Part shown: positions 24,035 through 31,504 of the stretch, piece after piece
Layout of the letters: every line of letters begins with the position of its first letter
Numbering within the stretch: the stretch's first letter is position 1
Assembly (NCBI GenBank): GCA_002494125.1
Contig: DLBD01000088.1
Span: 1-36,514, forward strand
Direction of reading: 5' to 3'
Origin: Ruminococcaceae bacterium UBA7030
GTDB lineage: Bacteria; Bacillota; Clostridia; Oscillospirales; Acutalibacteraceae
Length of the DNA: 36,514 nt
The notes under the pieces: generated by a model
What the model was told of the DNA's origin: nothing
Seen by the model: only the letters and a program-made list of their open reading frames with translations
Database searches by the model: none
Position numbers and translations under genes: made by a program

Positions 24035-25684
24035 ATGAAAAATCCCAATTCGTCAAGTCGTCTGAATTACAGACAGACCTTTACCATAGGTTTTGGCTTT
24101 CTTGCCTGTATGCTGATGTGGTCAGTTTATAATTCATACGTTCCTGTAATTTTCAGAGCTAAGCTTACAGAGCTTTCAGACGGAGGCTCCGCCCTTCCGG
24201 GATTTCTTTCGGTTGCTCTTCTTGTAAATGCAATAATGACTATTGATAATGTTTTCGGCGTTATCTTTCAGCCATATTTCGGCAAAAAGAGTGATTCAAC
24301 CCATTCAAAATGGGGCAAGAGAATGCCGTACATAATTATATGTCTGCCGATATGTGCTGTCTTCTTCAGCCTTATTCCTGTTGCAGCAACGCTAAAAGCA
24401 GGCGCTCTTTCAATCATCCTTATGATGACTGTTATAATCTTTTTTAACTTTACTATGTCAATCTGGCGCTCGCCTGTTGTTTCGCTTATGCCTGACTTTA
24501 CGCCGTCACACCTTCAGAGTGATGCAAACGCCGTAATAAATATTATGGGCGGTATCGGTCAGATGATTGGATTTGTTGTCGGCACCATAGCTACTGCGCT
24601 TGTTGGTCTATTAGGATTTACGACAATGCAGGAGGCTCTTAAAGCAAAAACTAATTCACTCGGTCAGATACTTATGACAAACGCTGACGGAAGCCCGGTT
24701 GTAAATTATGCGCAGGGCTTTAACAGCTCGGCACCTGAATATCAGGAACATATACAGAACTTTATCGCTTCGGGTAAAGATAAGCTTTATCTTGTTGACG
24801 GCAGTCTTACAAGCTCAGGTACTGAAGCCCAGCTTGTTGCACAAAAGGTTGTTAAAACCCCAATCGAATATGTTAACTACACGCCTATATTTGTTGTTGC
24901 GGCTGTAATCGCTGTTCTTTGTCTTGTTATTCTTTGTATTTTCTATAAAAAAAATAAAGAAAACGACCTTTCAAAAGATATTATAATTGAAAATAAAGAC
25001 GGCGAAAAGCCAAAGAAAATTAAGATAAAAGATCTTCCGTTAAGCAAAGGTGAAAGAACAAGCCTTCTTACTATGCTTGCCGCACTGTTTTTAATCAACA
25101 ATGCAACTGAAGCAATTATTCCCAACTTTACAAACTTTGCACTTGATACGCTGAATGTTAAGCCGATTTATTCAACTCTTATGATGGCAGTATTTGCAGT
25201 TTCTCTTGCTGCATTCGGTATTCCTGCCGGAGCTATGGGAAGAAAGCTCGGCAGAAAGAAAACAATAATTATCGGACTTTCTGTAATAGTCGTTATGTTC
25301 GCAATATACCTGTTAGTATCACAATTTGTAAGTAACAGAATGTTTACCTGGATTGTTCTTTGGATTGCACTTGTTGTCGGAGGTGCTGCAGTTGGCTGCA
25401 TCAACATAAACACACTTCCGTTAGTTCTGGCAATCGGAGGCAGAGATTATGTTGGCACATTTACAGGTTACTACTACACAGCAACCTTCTCTGCTGCAAT
25501 TACAGGTCCTATTCTTTGCGGACTTTTGATTGGACTTTTCGGTGATGACTACAACTTTATGTTCCTTTTCTGTTCAATTATGTTTGCGCTTGGTCTTGCG
25601 GTAATAACAAGGGTTAAGCACGGTGAAACTTCACCCGAAGATGAGCAGTGGCTTAAAGAAGCCGTAGAGGCTGCCGAAGATTAA
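24035..25684 (+). CDS. MFS transporter (GPH/sugar-transporter-like), 549 residues
   Basis: About 12 membrane segments: 'YRQTFTIGFGFLACMLMWSVYNSYVPVIF', then the MFS loop 'FGKKSDSTHSKWGKRMPYI', and 'GRKLGRKKTIIIG' in the second half. Two extended hydrophilic parts are seen: an outer loop of about 80 residues between segments 6 and 7, with no signature, and a charged cytoplasmic stretch after segment 7. This makes it longer than most MFS proteins. The arrangement resembles the Firmicutes 'SLC45-like/sugar' MFS group. The substrate is unknown. I chose ATG 24035 (TGGAG upstream); an in-frame ATG six codons earlier lacks a good site. It is monocistronic, between its promoter and a strong terminator. 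Confidence 0.83.
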   Translation: MKNPNSSSRLNYRQTFTIGFGFLACMLMWSVYNSYVPVIFRAKLTELSDGGSALPGFLSVALLVNAIMTIDNVFGVIFQPYFGKKSDSTHSKWGKRMPYIIICLPICAVFFSLIPVAATLKAGALSIILMMTVIIFFNFTMSIWRSPVVSLMPDFTPSHLQSDANAVINIMGGIGQMIGFVVGTIATALVGLLGFTTMQEALKAKTNSLGQILMTNADGSPVVNYAQGFNSSAPEYQEHIQNFIASGKDKLYLVDGSLTSSGTEAQLVAQKVVKTPIEYVNYTPIFVVAAVIAVLCLVILCIFYKKNKENDLSKDIIIENKDGEKPKKIKIKDLPLSKGERTSLLTMLAALFLINNATEAIIPNFTNFALDTLNVKPIYSTLMMAVFAVSLAAFGIPAGAMGRKLGRKKTIIIGLSVIVVMFAIYLLVSQFVSNRMFTWIVLWIALVVGGAAVGCININTLPLVLAIGGRDYVGTFTGYYYTATFSAAITGPILCGLLIGLFGDDYNFMFLFCSIMFALGLAVITRVKHGETSPEDEQWLKEAVEAAED

Positions 25685-25692
25685 AACAAAGT

Positions 25693-25729
25693 AAAAAACC
25701 GTTTGAAGTTTATCTTCAAACGGTTTTTT
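25693..25729. terminator. Bidirectional terminator
   Basis: A 16-bp perfect stem (25693-25708 with 25714-25729), five-base loop and A/T tracts on both sides, between the converging MFS (+) and hydrolase (-) genes. Confidence 0.95.
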
Positions 25730-25740
25730 GTTAATATATT

Positions 25741-26754
25741 TTATTCTGCCTTTTTCTCTTCAGGCTTTTCCTCCGTCTTTTTTACGGGCTTGTCCTGATT
25801 AAAGATTCTCTCGGCAAATTCAAAAATATCCTTTTCATACTGCTCCGGATATTTGAAATGTGAATGAACGTGACGTGCTGTATCGTAAATAATAAGCTTT
25901 TTATCCTCGCTTCCGCAAGCCTCATAACATTCTTCAACCATATAAGTCGGTACAAAATTATCTCTTCCGCCGTGAATAAAGAGCGCAGGAAGCTTTGTGT
26001 TTTTAAGTGCTTCTCTTGAGTCAGACGCTTTAATATCAAGGTCAAGGAAAGCCTTTGTAAGAAATCCCATACTCTCAATAACGGGCTTTGAAGGAAGATG
26101 AGTAACTGACTTCATAAGATAGTTAAACTCATCATAACAGGTTGTGAAACCGCAGTCTTCAATAAAGCCGACAACATTATCAGTCAGATCCTGATCCGAA
26201 GCCTGCATAATAGTAGCAGCGCCCATTGACGTACCGTAAAGGATAATCTTACCGTCAGGGAAATATGAATTTACACATTCAATCCACTTTATAAGCTCAT
26301 TTTTTTCAAGGATACCAAAGCCTGTAAACTTACCCTCGTGGCCTTCAAAATGACGGTGATTTACGAGGAAGCAGTTATAACCTGCATTAAGTATCGGCTC
26401 AACCATTGCAGCAAATGCAAAATCGCTGTTTGTGTTATAGCCGTGAACACAAATAAATGTATTCTTCGTAGGCTTGTCATTAATATAGAAAAATCCGGGT
26501 AAAGTAAGACCATCGTCAGTTTTTATACTAACCTCAAGCGGTGAATAGTTATCTCTTAATCTTTCAATAGCTTCATCCGTTTCCCTTGTAGCCTCAACTA
26601 CATCGTCGTCATAGAATCTGCCGGGCTGCGGGTCGTCCCTATCGGACTGAGGCGGATCAACAAAAACCTTGTACATAAGTACTGAAATACCGGAAAACCA
26701 TGCAATAAGCATAGCGGTTATAATTGACACAAACAGCCAAGGAAATTTTTTCAT
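25741..26754 (-). CDS. Membrane-anchored alpha/beta hydrolase
   Basis: A 337-residue protein. Residues 6-32 form one N-terminal membrane segment or uncleaved signal; the rest is an alpha/beta hydrolase fold, probably outside the membrane. 'FICVHGYNTNS' (oxyanion region), nucleophile Ser176 in 'YGTSMGAATI', Asp in 'HGGRDNFVP', and His in 'ARHVHSH' complete the triad. The C-terminal tail is Lys/Glu/Pro-rich and likely disordered. It is similar to the many YqkD/FrsA-like serine hydrolases of Clostridia; the substrate is not evident. AAAGGAGAG precedes the ATG and a good promoter is seen upstream. Confidence 0.87.
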   Translation of the reverse strand: MKKFPWLFVSIITAMLIAWFSGISVLMYKVFVDPPQSDRDDPQPGRFYDDDVVEATRETDEAIERLRDNYSPLEVSIKTDDGLTLPGFFYINDKPTKNTFICVHGYNTNSDFAFAAMVEPILNAGYNCFLVNHRHFEGHEGKFTGFGILEKNELIKWIECVNSYFPDGKIILYGTSMGAATIMQASDQDLTDNVVGFIEDCGFTTCYDEFNYLMKSVTHLPSKPVIESMGFLTKAFLDLDIKASDSREALKNTKLPALFIHGGRDNFVPTYMVEECYEACGSEDKKLIIYDTARHVHSHFKYPEQYEKDIFEFAERIFNQDKPVKKTEEKPEEKKAE

Positions 26755-26786
26755 TTCATTCTCTCCTTTGTTTATTTTATTTTATA

Positions 26787-26815
26787 ATTTTAGCATATAT
26801 TTAATATATAATCAA
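26787..26815 (-). promoter_or_regulatory. Promoter of the alpha/beta hydrolase gene
   Basis: Minus strand: -35 TTGATT (26815-26810), 17 bases, -10 TAAAAT (26792-26787). Confidence 0.6.
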
Positions 26816-26837
26816 GTAGATTAAACTTTACAAAGTA

Positions 26838-26866
26838 TTGATTTTGTTCATTATTTTTAGTAAAAT
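26838..26866 (+). promoter_or_regulatory. Promoter of the FAD oxidoreductase/flavodoxin pair
   Basis: -35 TTGATT (26838-26843), 17 bases, -10 TAAAAT (26861-26866). It has the same boxes as the divergent hydrolase promoter. Confidence 0.6.
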
Positions 26867-26887
26867 TATGTAAAGGAGCTGATTCAT

Positions 26888-28189
26888 ATGTCTAAAAAGA
26901 TTATTATTGCCGGAGCCGGACACGGCGGACTTGCGTGCGCAGCACTTCTTTCAAGAAACGGCTTTGACGTTACCGTATATGAAAAATGCAAACGAAGAAA
27001 TCTTGGTTATGACTGGACAGACACAGTAGATATAAAATCTTTTGAAACAGCTGAAATCGAACTGCCGAAGGATAAGGTTTTTGAAAAAAGCACAAACATC
27101 ACCTTTTGTACTCCGTATGAAAGCTCTGTAATTGTTCAGGATATTGAAGACGAACTTCTTACTGTTAAAATTGAAAGAAAAGAACTTTATGATATTCTTA
27201 TTAACAATGCTGAAAAAAGCGGTGTAAAATTTGAATTTGGATGTGAGATAATATCCCCTATTTTAATCGGCGACAGAACTGTCGGAATTAAGACTAAAAA
27301 AGGCGACTTTTACGCTGACCTTGTTATTGACGCTTGCGGCTGTGACTCGGTAGTAAGAAAGCAGCTTCCGGACTGTGTAGGAATTCAGAAAGAAACCGGT
27401 AAATATGAAAGATTTTACGTTTACCGCGGCATATATTCAAAAGGAAAAGAAGCGCTGCATAAATACAAGGTTTATCTGATGCCGAACGGGAAAATGGGAA
27501 TAGGCTGGGTTATCAGCGACAAAAACACAAGTGATGTTTTAATCGGAAAATTTGAACCCTTCGGAGAAGAGGAAAAGGAGGAGCAGCTGGCATTTTTCAG
27601 GGAGAAAAACAGCGTTATCGGTAATAAGCTAATCAGGGGCGGCTGCTTCGAGGAAATACCCGTAAGGCATACATTAAGCATTTTAGTTTCAGACGGCTAT
27701 GCTGCTATCGGTGACAGCGCTTTTATGACTATTCCCCTTTTAGGTTCAGGTATATCAAACTCGTTTAATGCAGCAAAAATTCTTTCAGATGTTATTATTA
27801 ATGATGAAACACAGACATATAGTGCTGAAACACTTTGGGATTATCAGAAAAAATATTATGAAAAAATCGGCTTTGCAATGGCAAAAATGGCAGTTATAAG
27901 ATGTATGCTCCCAAAGCTTACCGCCAGCCAGATTGATTATGTTTTTGAGAGCGGAATAATAACAAGTAACGAGCTTACAATATCATCAGACACATCATTT
28001 TCACCTGACGTAAGTATAATTAAAAGGGCGATTGCTATTATCAAAGACAGAGATCTTCTTTCAATCCTCGCAAAAGCAGTTACCGATATAGGACGTCTTA
28101 CTGCACTTACAGGCTCTATTCCTGAAGAATACAGCAGAAGCAAAGTAATAAACTGGTCACAAAAGTATAATAAAATATTTGAAATATGA
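26888..28189 (+). CDS. FAD-dependent oxidoreductase (geranylgeranyl-reductase/PHBH-like)
   Basis: A 433-residue flavoprotein. The FAD Rossmann motif 'IIIAGAGHGGLACAALLSRNGFDVTVYEK' opens the protein; 'ADLVIDACGCDSVVRK' and 'GYAAIGDSAFMTIPLLGSGISNSFNAAKI' are the second and third FAD contacts seen in the GGR/PHBH superfamily. It probably reduces or oxidises a hydrophobic or quinone-like compound, but the substrate cannot be named. AAAGGAG precedes the ATG. Its stop is followed after nine bases by the flavodoxin-like gene, suggesting the two flavoproteins act together or share a signal. Confidence 0.82.
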   Translation: MSKKIIIAGAGHGGLACAALLSRNGFDVTVYEKCKRRNLGYDWTDTVDIKSFETAEIELPKDKVFEKSTNITFCTPYESSVIVQDIEDELLTVKIERKELYDILINNAEKSGVKFEFGCEIISPILIGDRTVGIKTKKGDFYADLVIDACGCDSVVRKQLPDCVGIQKETGKYERFYVYRGIYSKGKEALHKYKVYLMPNGKMGIGWVISDKNTSDVLIGKFEPFGEEEKEEQLAFFREKNSVIGNKLIRGGCFEEIPVRHTLSILVSDGYAAIGDSAFMTIPLLGSGISNSFNAAKILSDVIINDETQTYSAETLWDYQKKYYEKIGFAMAKMAVIRCMLPKLTASQIDYVFESGIITSNELTISSDTSFSPDVSIIKRAIAIIKDRDLLSILAKAVTDIGRLTALTGSIPEEYSRSKVINWSQKYNKIFEI

Positions 28190-28198
28190 GGTATTTTT

Positions 28199-28825
28199 AT
28201 GGCAAAGGTATTAATTATTAACGGCAGTCCACACACAAAAGGATGTACTGCAAGGGCACTTGAAGAGATGATAAAAATCTTTGATAACGAAAAAATTGAA
28301 ACAGAAATTGTTCAAGTTGGAAACAAGGATATAAGAGGCTGTATATCCTGCGGCACATGTGAAGAAAACGGCAAATGCGTATTTGATGATTTAGTTAACG
28401 AAACCGCAGCAAAGCTTAAAGAGGCTGACGGCCTTGTTATCGGAAGTCCTGTTTACTACGGTTCACCGAACGGATCACTTCTTTCCTTCCTTGACAGGCT
28501 TTTTTACAGCACCCCGTTTTCAAAAAGGATGAAGGTCGGCGCAGCAGTAGTAAGCTGTCGCAGAGGCGGTAACACAGCTTCATTTGACGTACTTAACAAA
28601 TACTTCACAATATCGTCTATACCGGTTGCATCAAGCAATTACTGGAATCAGGTACACGGTTTCACTGCAGAAGATGTTGATAAGGACCTCGAAGGCTTAC
28701 AGATTATGAGAAATCTCGCAAGAAATATGAGCTTTATGATTAAGGCAATAGCAGATGCTAAGGAAAGATACGGCTTGCCTGAAACAGAGAAAAAAGTGTT
28801 TACAAGCTTCCCTGACGGAAAGTAA
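28199..28825 (+). CDS. Flavodoxin-like NAD(P)H:FMN oxidoreductase
   Basis: A 208-residue protein of the NADPH-dependent FMN reductase/iron-sulfur flavoprotein family. 'LIINGSPHTKGCTARALEEM' is the FMN phosphate loop, followed by 'IRGCISCGTCEENGKCVFDD', a Cys-rich segment (Cx2Cx2C then Cx5 further Cys) typical of this family that may or may not hold a cluster, and 'GLVIGSPVYYGSPNGSLLSFLDRLFY' for the flavin. GAGGT precedes the ATG. It is the second gene of a two-gene unit with the FAD oxidoreductase and is followed by a strong terminator. Confidence 0.88.
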   Translation: MAKVLIINGSPHTKGCTARALEEMIKIFDNEKIETEIVQVGNKDIRGCISCGTCEENGKCVFDDLVNETAAKLKEADGLVIGSPVYYGSPNGSLLSFLDRLFYSTPFSKRMKVGAAVVSCRRGGNTASFDVLNKYFTISSIPVASSNYWNQVHGFTAEDVDKDLEGLQIMRNLARNMSFMIKAIADAKERYGLPETEKKVFTSFPDGK

Positions 28826-28832
28826 AAATTAT

Positions 28833-28866
28833 AAAAACGACACGGTATTAACCGTGTCGTTTTTTT
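28833..28866 (+). terminator. Rho-independent terminator
   Basis: A 14-bp stem (28833-28846 with 28851-28864), ATTA loop, T-run. It ends the FAD/flavodoxin pair and could also stop leftward transcription from the tRNA-Leu gene. Confidence 0.95.
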
Positions 28867-28918
28867 GTTTAGCTTCAAATAAAAAGAACCCGAAACATTA
28901 TGTTTACGAGTTCTTTCT

Positions 28919-29006
28919 TGGTGCGGACGATGGGACTTGAACCCACAAGGAAGCAATATCCACAGGAGTCTGAGACCTGCGCGTCTGCCAATTCCGCCAC
29001 ATCCGC
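28919..29006 (-). tRNA. tRNA-Leu (CAG anticodon)
   Basis: Class II tRNA of 88 bases with encoded CCA (28919-28921). The acceptor arms pair (one G-T wobble), the D arm has the Leu-type 'GGCGGAATTGGCAGAC', there is a long variable arm, and the T loop is 'GGTTCAAGTCC'. The anticodon loop reads CTCAGAC, giving CAG. Positions 31/39 form a T-T pair. Its first 22 or so bases are repeated twice upstream (see the repeat entry). Confidence 0.9.
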
Positions 29007-29340
29007 ATATTTTTTTATTTCATTTGCCGTTATACCTGCGCGGTACTCTTGCGGTGCCCAAAATTTGTTTTATACTGTAACAAATTTTGACCGCTGCGCC
29101 ATTGCGACATGTGCTTCATCTTCCACCGGAAGCGCACCTGTCACAATGCTGCCAATTCCGCCACATCCGCATATTTTTTTATTTCATTTGCCGTTATACC
29201 TGCGCGGTACTCTTGCGGTGCCCAAAATTTGTTTTATACTATAACAAATTTTGACCGCTGCGCCATTGAGACATGTGCTTCATCTTCCACAGGAAGCGCA
29301 CCTGTCTCAACGCTGCCAATTCCGCCACATCCGCATATTT
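28985..29340 (-). repeat. Tandem 164-bp units headed by the 5' part of tRNA-Leu
   Basis: The sequence 28985-29148 recurs at 29149-29312 with five differences, and the first 26-28 bases recur a third time from 29313. On the minus strand each unit begins with the acceptor strand and D arm of tRNA-Leu. It then has a long hairpin (29100-29148 and 29264-29312) and a second one with a 10-bp perfect AAAATTTGTT/AACAAATTTT stem inside a GCGGT/ACCGC closing stem, before entering the next tRNA 5' part. Differences are at 29077/29241, 29105/29269, 29127/29291, 29143/29307 and 29147/29311: two in loops, three in the first stem, where all pairings are kept in the minus-strand RNA. There are no T arms or anticodon arms in the two upstream copies, so they are not tRNA genes. 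Open frames across this stretch on the plus strand are repeat artefacts. Confidence 0.9.
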
Positions 29341-29372
29341 GCAATTTTTATCCACTTGGAATTTGCTTAAAT

Positions 29373-29401
29373 AAGATAACATATTGTAGTTGAAAAGTCA
29401 A
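29373..29401 (-). promoter_or_regulatory. Promoter of the tRNA-Leu/repeat transcript
   Basis: Minus strand: -35 TTGACT (29401-29396), 17 bases, -10 TATCTT (29378-29373). A transcript starting here would carry both tRNA-like units (about 360 bases) before the real tRNA-Leu. The -35 shares the near-palindrome TTGAAAAGTCAA with the -35 of the divergent gene. Confidence 0.5.
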
Positions 29402-29417
29402 TTATTTATGATATAAT
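29390..29417 (+). promoter_or_regulatory. Promoter of the membrane protein/decarboxylase pair
   Basis: -35 TTGAAA (29390-29395), 16 bases, -10 TATAAT (29412-29417). Confidence 0.6.
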
Positions 29418-29432
29418 CATTATGGTGAAATT

Positions 29433-29990
29433 ATGAAAAAAACAATATATGCATTATGTAGTGCGGCTGCTGTTATTTATTCAATTTACTACGCTTCTTT
29501 GGGCGGCTTCAGAGGCAACAGCGGTGCGCTTTCTAAAATCGGTTTAAATCACCCCGTTCTCTTTATTATATGGGGTGCAATTACTTTTATCTCTCTTTTT
29601 ATTCTTATATGCGCTGCTTATTCAAAGACGCAATACAAATTTCACAAATATCTGCTTATAATATCTTTTTTTGGAATGCTTCTGACTATTTTCTTTGACT
29701 TTGACTACAATGAGAAGGTACAGTACTATCTTCACTGCTCCGGCTCTCTGACCTTTTCAGTAGTTACAGGAATAACAGTATTGCTTCTTTTCTATCTGAA
29801 TAAAAGATATATTCTTGCGGGTATTTGCCTTGCGGTACTTATAACCGACTTTATTCTTTTATTAATATTCAAAGAAACTGCTTTAATTGAGCTTTTTCCG
29901 ATATTTTCGGGATACATACTATTAAACATTTTTATTTTCAAATCAAAGGAGAAAAAACTTGAAGTTAAACAAAATGCTCAAATCTCTTGA
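29433..29990 (+). CDS. Multi-pass membrane protein of unknown function
   Basis: A 185-residue protein with about six hydrophobic segments (roughly residues 5-22, 41-64, 72-90, 100-122, 126-147, 150-170) and a charged C-terminal tail. 'YYASLGGFRGNSGALSKIGLNHPVLFIIWGAITF' and a 'DFDYNEKVQYYLHCSGSLTFSVV' stretch recall DUF998-type membrane proteins, but I cannot assign a family firmly. It overlaps the decarboxylase gene by 32 bases in another frame, so the two are coupled. Confidence 0.68.
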   Translation: MKKTIYALCSAAAVIYSIYYASLGGFRGNSGALSKIGLNHPVLFIIWGAITFISLFILICAAYSKTQYKFHKYLLIISFFGMLLTIFFDFDYNEKVQYYLHCSGSLTFSVVTGITVLLLFYLNKRYILAGICLAVLITDFILLLIFKETALIELFPIFSGYILLNIFIFKSKEKKLEVKQNAQIS

Positions 29991-31263
29991 CAGCTACCCG
30001 TTTCATATGCCGGGGCACAAGCGAAACGCAAAATTCAATATTCCTTCAAGTGAAATTGACATTACCGAAATTGACGGTTTTGACAACCTCCACTCCCCTG
30101 ACGGTGTTATAAAAGAGCTTGAGGAAGAACTTGCAAAACTTTACGGCTTTGAAAAAAGTATTATCAGCGTTAACGGTTCAAGCTGCTGTATACTTTCCGC
30201 AATATGTGCGGTATGTGATTACGGCGACACAATTCTTATTGCGAGAAACTGTCACAAAAGCGTTTATAACGCCTGCTTTATCAAAAAGCTTAATGTTGAA
30301 TATATAGAGCCCGAATATATTGAAGAAATCGGAACATACGGCAAAATAACGCAGGAGGCTGTCGACAAGGCGTTAAATCGATTTGAAAACGCAAAGGCAG
30401 TAGTTATCACCTCGCCGACATACGAAGGCGTTACAAGCGAAATAAAAGCTGATGTACCTGTAATTATAGACAGTGCTCACGGTGCACATTTCGGATTTCA
30501 TCGCGACTTTCCTGTACTTCCCTACGGCGATATAGTTATTAATTCGCTTCACAAAACTCTGCCGGCTCTAACGCAGACGGCAGTTATCCATATTAATAAT
30601 CCAAAATACTTTGAAAAAGTTAAAATGTATATGGATATATTTGAAACGAGCTCGCCGAGTTATGTTCTGATGTCGTCGATTGACACTTGTATTGAATTCC
30701 TTAGAAAGTGTGAAAATGACTTCGACGCTTTTTCAAAACGTCTTGACAAGTTCTATTCTCAGGTAAATGAACTTGAAAACATCAAGGCTTTTGAAGGCGA
30801 CGACAAATCAAGACTCGTTATTTATGCTGATAATATGAGCGGTACAAGTCTTTATTCTTTTTTACGGGAAAACGGAATTGAAGCAGAAGGCGCAACTCTT
30901 AATTATGTAATTCTCATTTCAAGCGTATGCGACAGTGACGAGGGCTTTGAGCTTCTTATAAACGCTCTGAAAAAAGCCGATAAAGTAAAATCTCATTTTG
31001 AACGCTTCAGCACTTCCTATACATTGCCGAAAAAGAAATACAATATATATGAAGTCAACTCATTTGAAAAAACAGAGCTTTTGAAGGCAGAAGGAAAAGT
31101 ATCGGCGCAGTATATTTACGCATATCCTCCAGGCGTTCCGATAATTGTACCCGGCGAGGTCATAAGCCGTGAAATAATTGACCGGATTACGTCAATGAAA
31201 GAAAACGACGTTAATATAATTTCGCAAGTACAAGACATTAATATTATATTGACAAAGAAATAA
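29959..31263 (+). CDS. Orn/Lys/Arg decarboxylase family PLP enzyme
   Basis: A 434-residue fold-type I PLP enzyme of the Orn/Lys/Arg decarboxylase family without the N-terminal wing of the large forms, like Bacillus YaaO/SpeA-type proteins. 'FHMPGHKRN' near the start, 'SVNGSSCCILSAICAV', 'VIIDSAHGAHFGFH' (PLP Asp) and the PLP-lysine Lys199 in 'NSLHKTLPAL' are all in place. The C-terminal domain shows 'AYPPGVPIIVPGEVI'. The substrate (Arg, Lys or Orn) cannot be decided. The start is TTG at 29959 with AAAGGAG seven bases before; 32 bases overlap the upstream membrane-protein gene. The SCIFF promoter begins inside its last codons. Confidence 0.88.
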   Translation: MKLNKMLKSLDSYPFHMPGHKRNAKFNIPSSEIDITEIDGFDNLHSPDGVIKELEEELAKLYGFEKSIISVNGSSCCILSAICAVCDYGDTILIARNCHKSVYNACFIKKLNVEYIEPEYIEEIGTYGKITQEAVDKALNRFENAKAVVITSPTYEGVTSEIKADVPVIIDSAHGAHFGFHRDFPVLPYGDIVINSLHKTLPALTQTAVIHINNPKYFEKVKMYMDIFETSSPSYVLMSSIDTCIEFLRKCENDFDAFSKRLDKFYSQVNELENIKAFEGDDKSRLVIYADNMSGTSLYSFLRENGIEAEGATLNYVILISSVCDSDEGFELLINALKKADKVKSHFERFSTSYTLPKKKYNIYEVNSFEKTELLKAEGKVSAQYIYAYPPGVPIIVPGEVISREIIDRITSMKENDVNIISQVQDINIILTKK

Positions 31264-31277
31264 ATATAATGTAAAAT
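31249..31277 (+). promoter_or_regulatory. Near-consensus promoter of the SCIFF gene
   Basis: -35 TTGACA (31249-31254), 17 bases, -10 TAAAAT (31272-31277), overlapping the end of the decarboxylase gene. The stretch AATATAATGTAAAATA around its -10 is repeated exactly in the promoter at 33018-33047. Confidence 0.75.
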
Positions 31278-31306
31278 AGTAAAAAAATATGAAAGAGGTG
31301 TTCTTT

Positions 31307-31453
31307 GTGAAAAGAATAAACACTTTAAGCTCACGCTCTCTTTGTGAGTCAGCTAAAAAAGGCGGTTGCGGCGAATGCCAGACATCTTGCCAGTCAGCAA
31401 GCAAAACTTCATGCTCGGTTGCTAATCAGAAATGTGAGCAGTTAAAGAAGTAA
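31307..31453 (+). CDS. scfA: SCIFF ranthipeptide precursor (six Cys in 45 residues), variant
   Basis: A 48-residue peptide with a GTG start; AGAGGTG lies six bases upstream. The core 'GGCGECQTSCQSASKTSC' is the SCIFF hallmark (TIGR03973), present across Clostridia. Six cysteines are seen: 13, 21, 24, 28, 36 and 43. In characterised SCIFFs (CteA, Tte1186a) the radical SAM maturase links Cys32 to Thr37; here residue 32 is Ser (AGC) and residue 37 is Ser (TCG), so both mapped thioether partners are replaced. The usual sixth cysteine is instead made up by Cys13 in the leader part, which most SCIFFs lack. It is followed by a terminator-like hairpin and then the maturase. The biological role of SCIFF products is not settled; quorum-type signalling has been proposed. 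Confidence 0.93.
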   Translation: MKRINTLSSRSLCESAKKGGCGECQTSCQSASKTSCSVANQKCEQLKK

Positions 31454-31464
31454 TTACAGAAACT

Positions 31465-31491
31465 AAGGTGGGTTTTAACCCGCCTTTTTCT
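31465..31491 (+). terminator. Partial terminator between SCIFF precursor and maturase genes
   Basis: A stem AAGGTGGG/CCCGCCTT (one T-G pair), short loop, then TTTTT. It would lower read-through so that precursor mRNA exceeds maturase mRNA, as is common for peptide-plus-maturase pairs. Confidence 0.8.
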
Positions 31492-31504
31492 TTGGAGAGA
31501 AAAA

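Noticed and set aside
29149..29340. Additional tRNA genes or tRNA pseudogenes upstream of tRNA-Leu(CAG)
   Set aside because: Only the 5' acceptor/D-arm part is copied; no anticodon, T arm or 3' acceptor follows, so they are part of a repeat unit.
28900..29393. Two overlapping plus-strand open frames over the tRNA-Leu region
   Set aside because: They repeat the same peptide because of the 164-bp tandem units, cross the tRNA gene antisense and have no Shine-Dalgarno.
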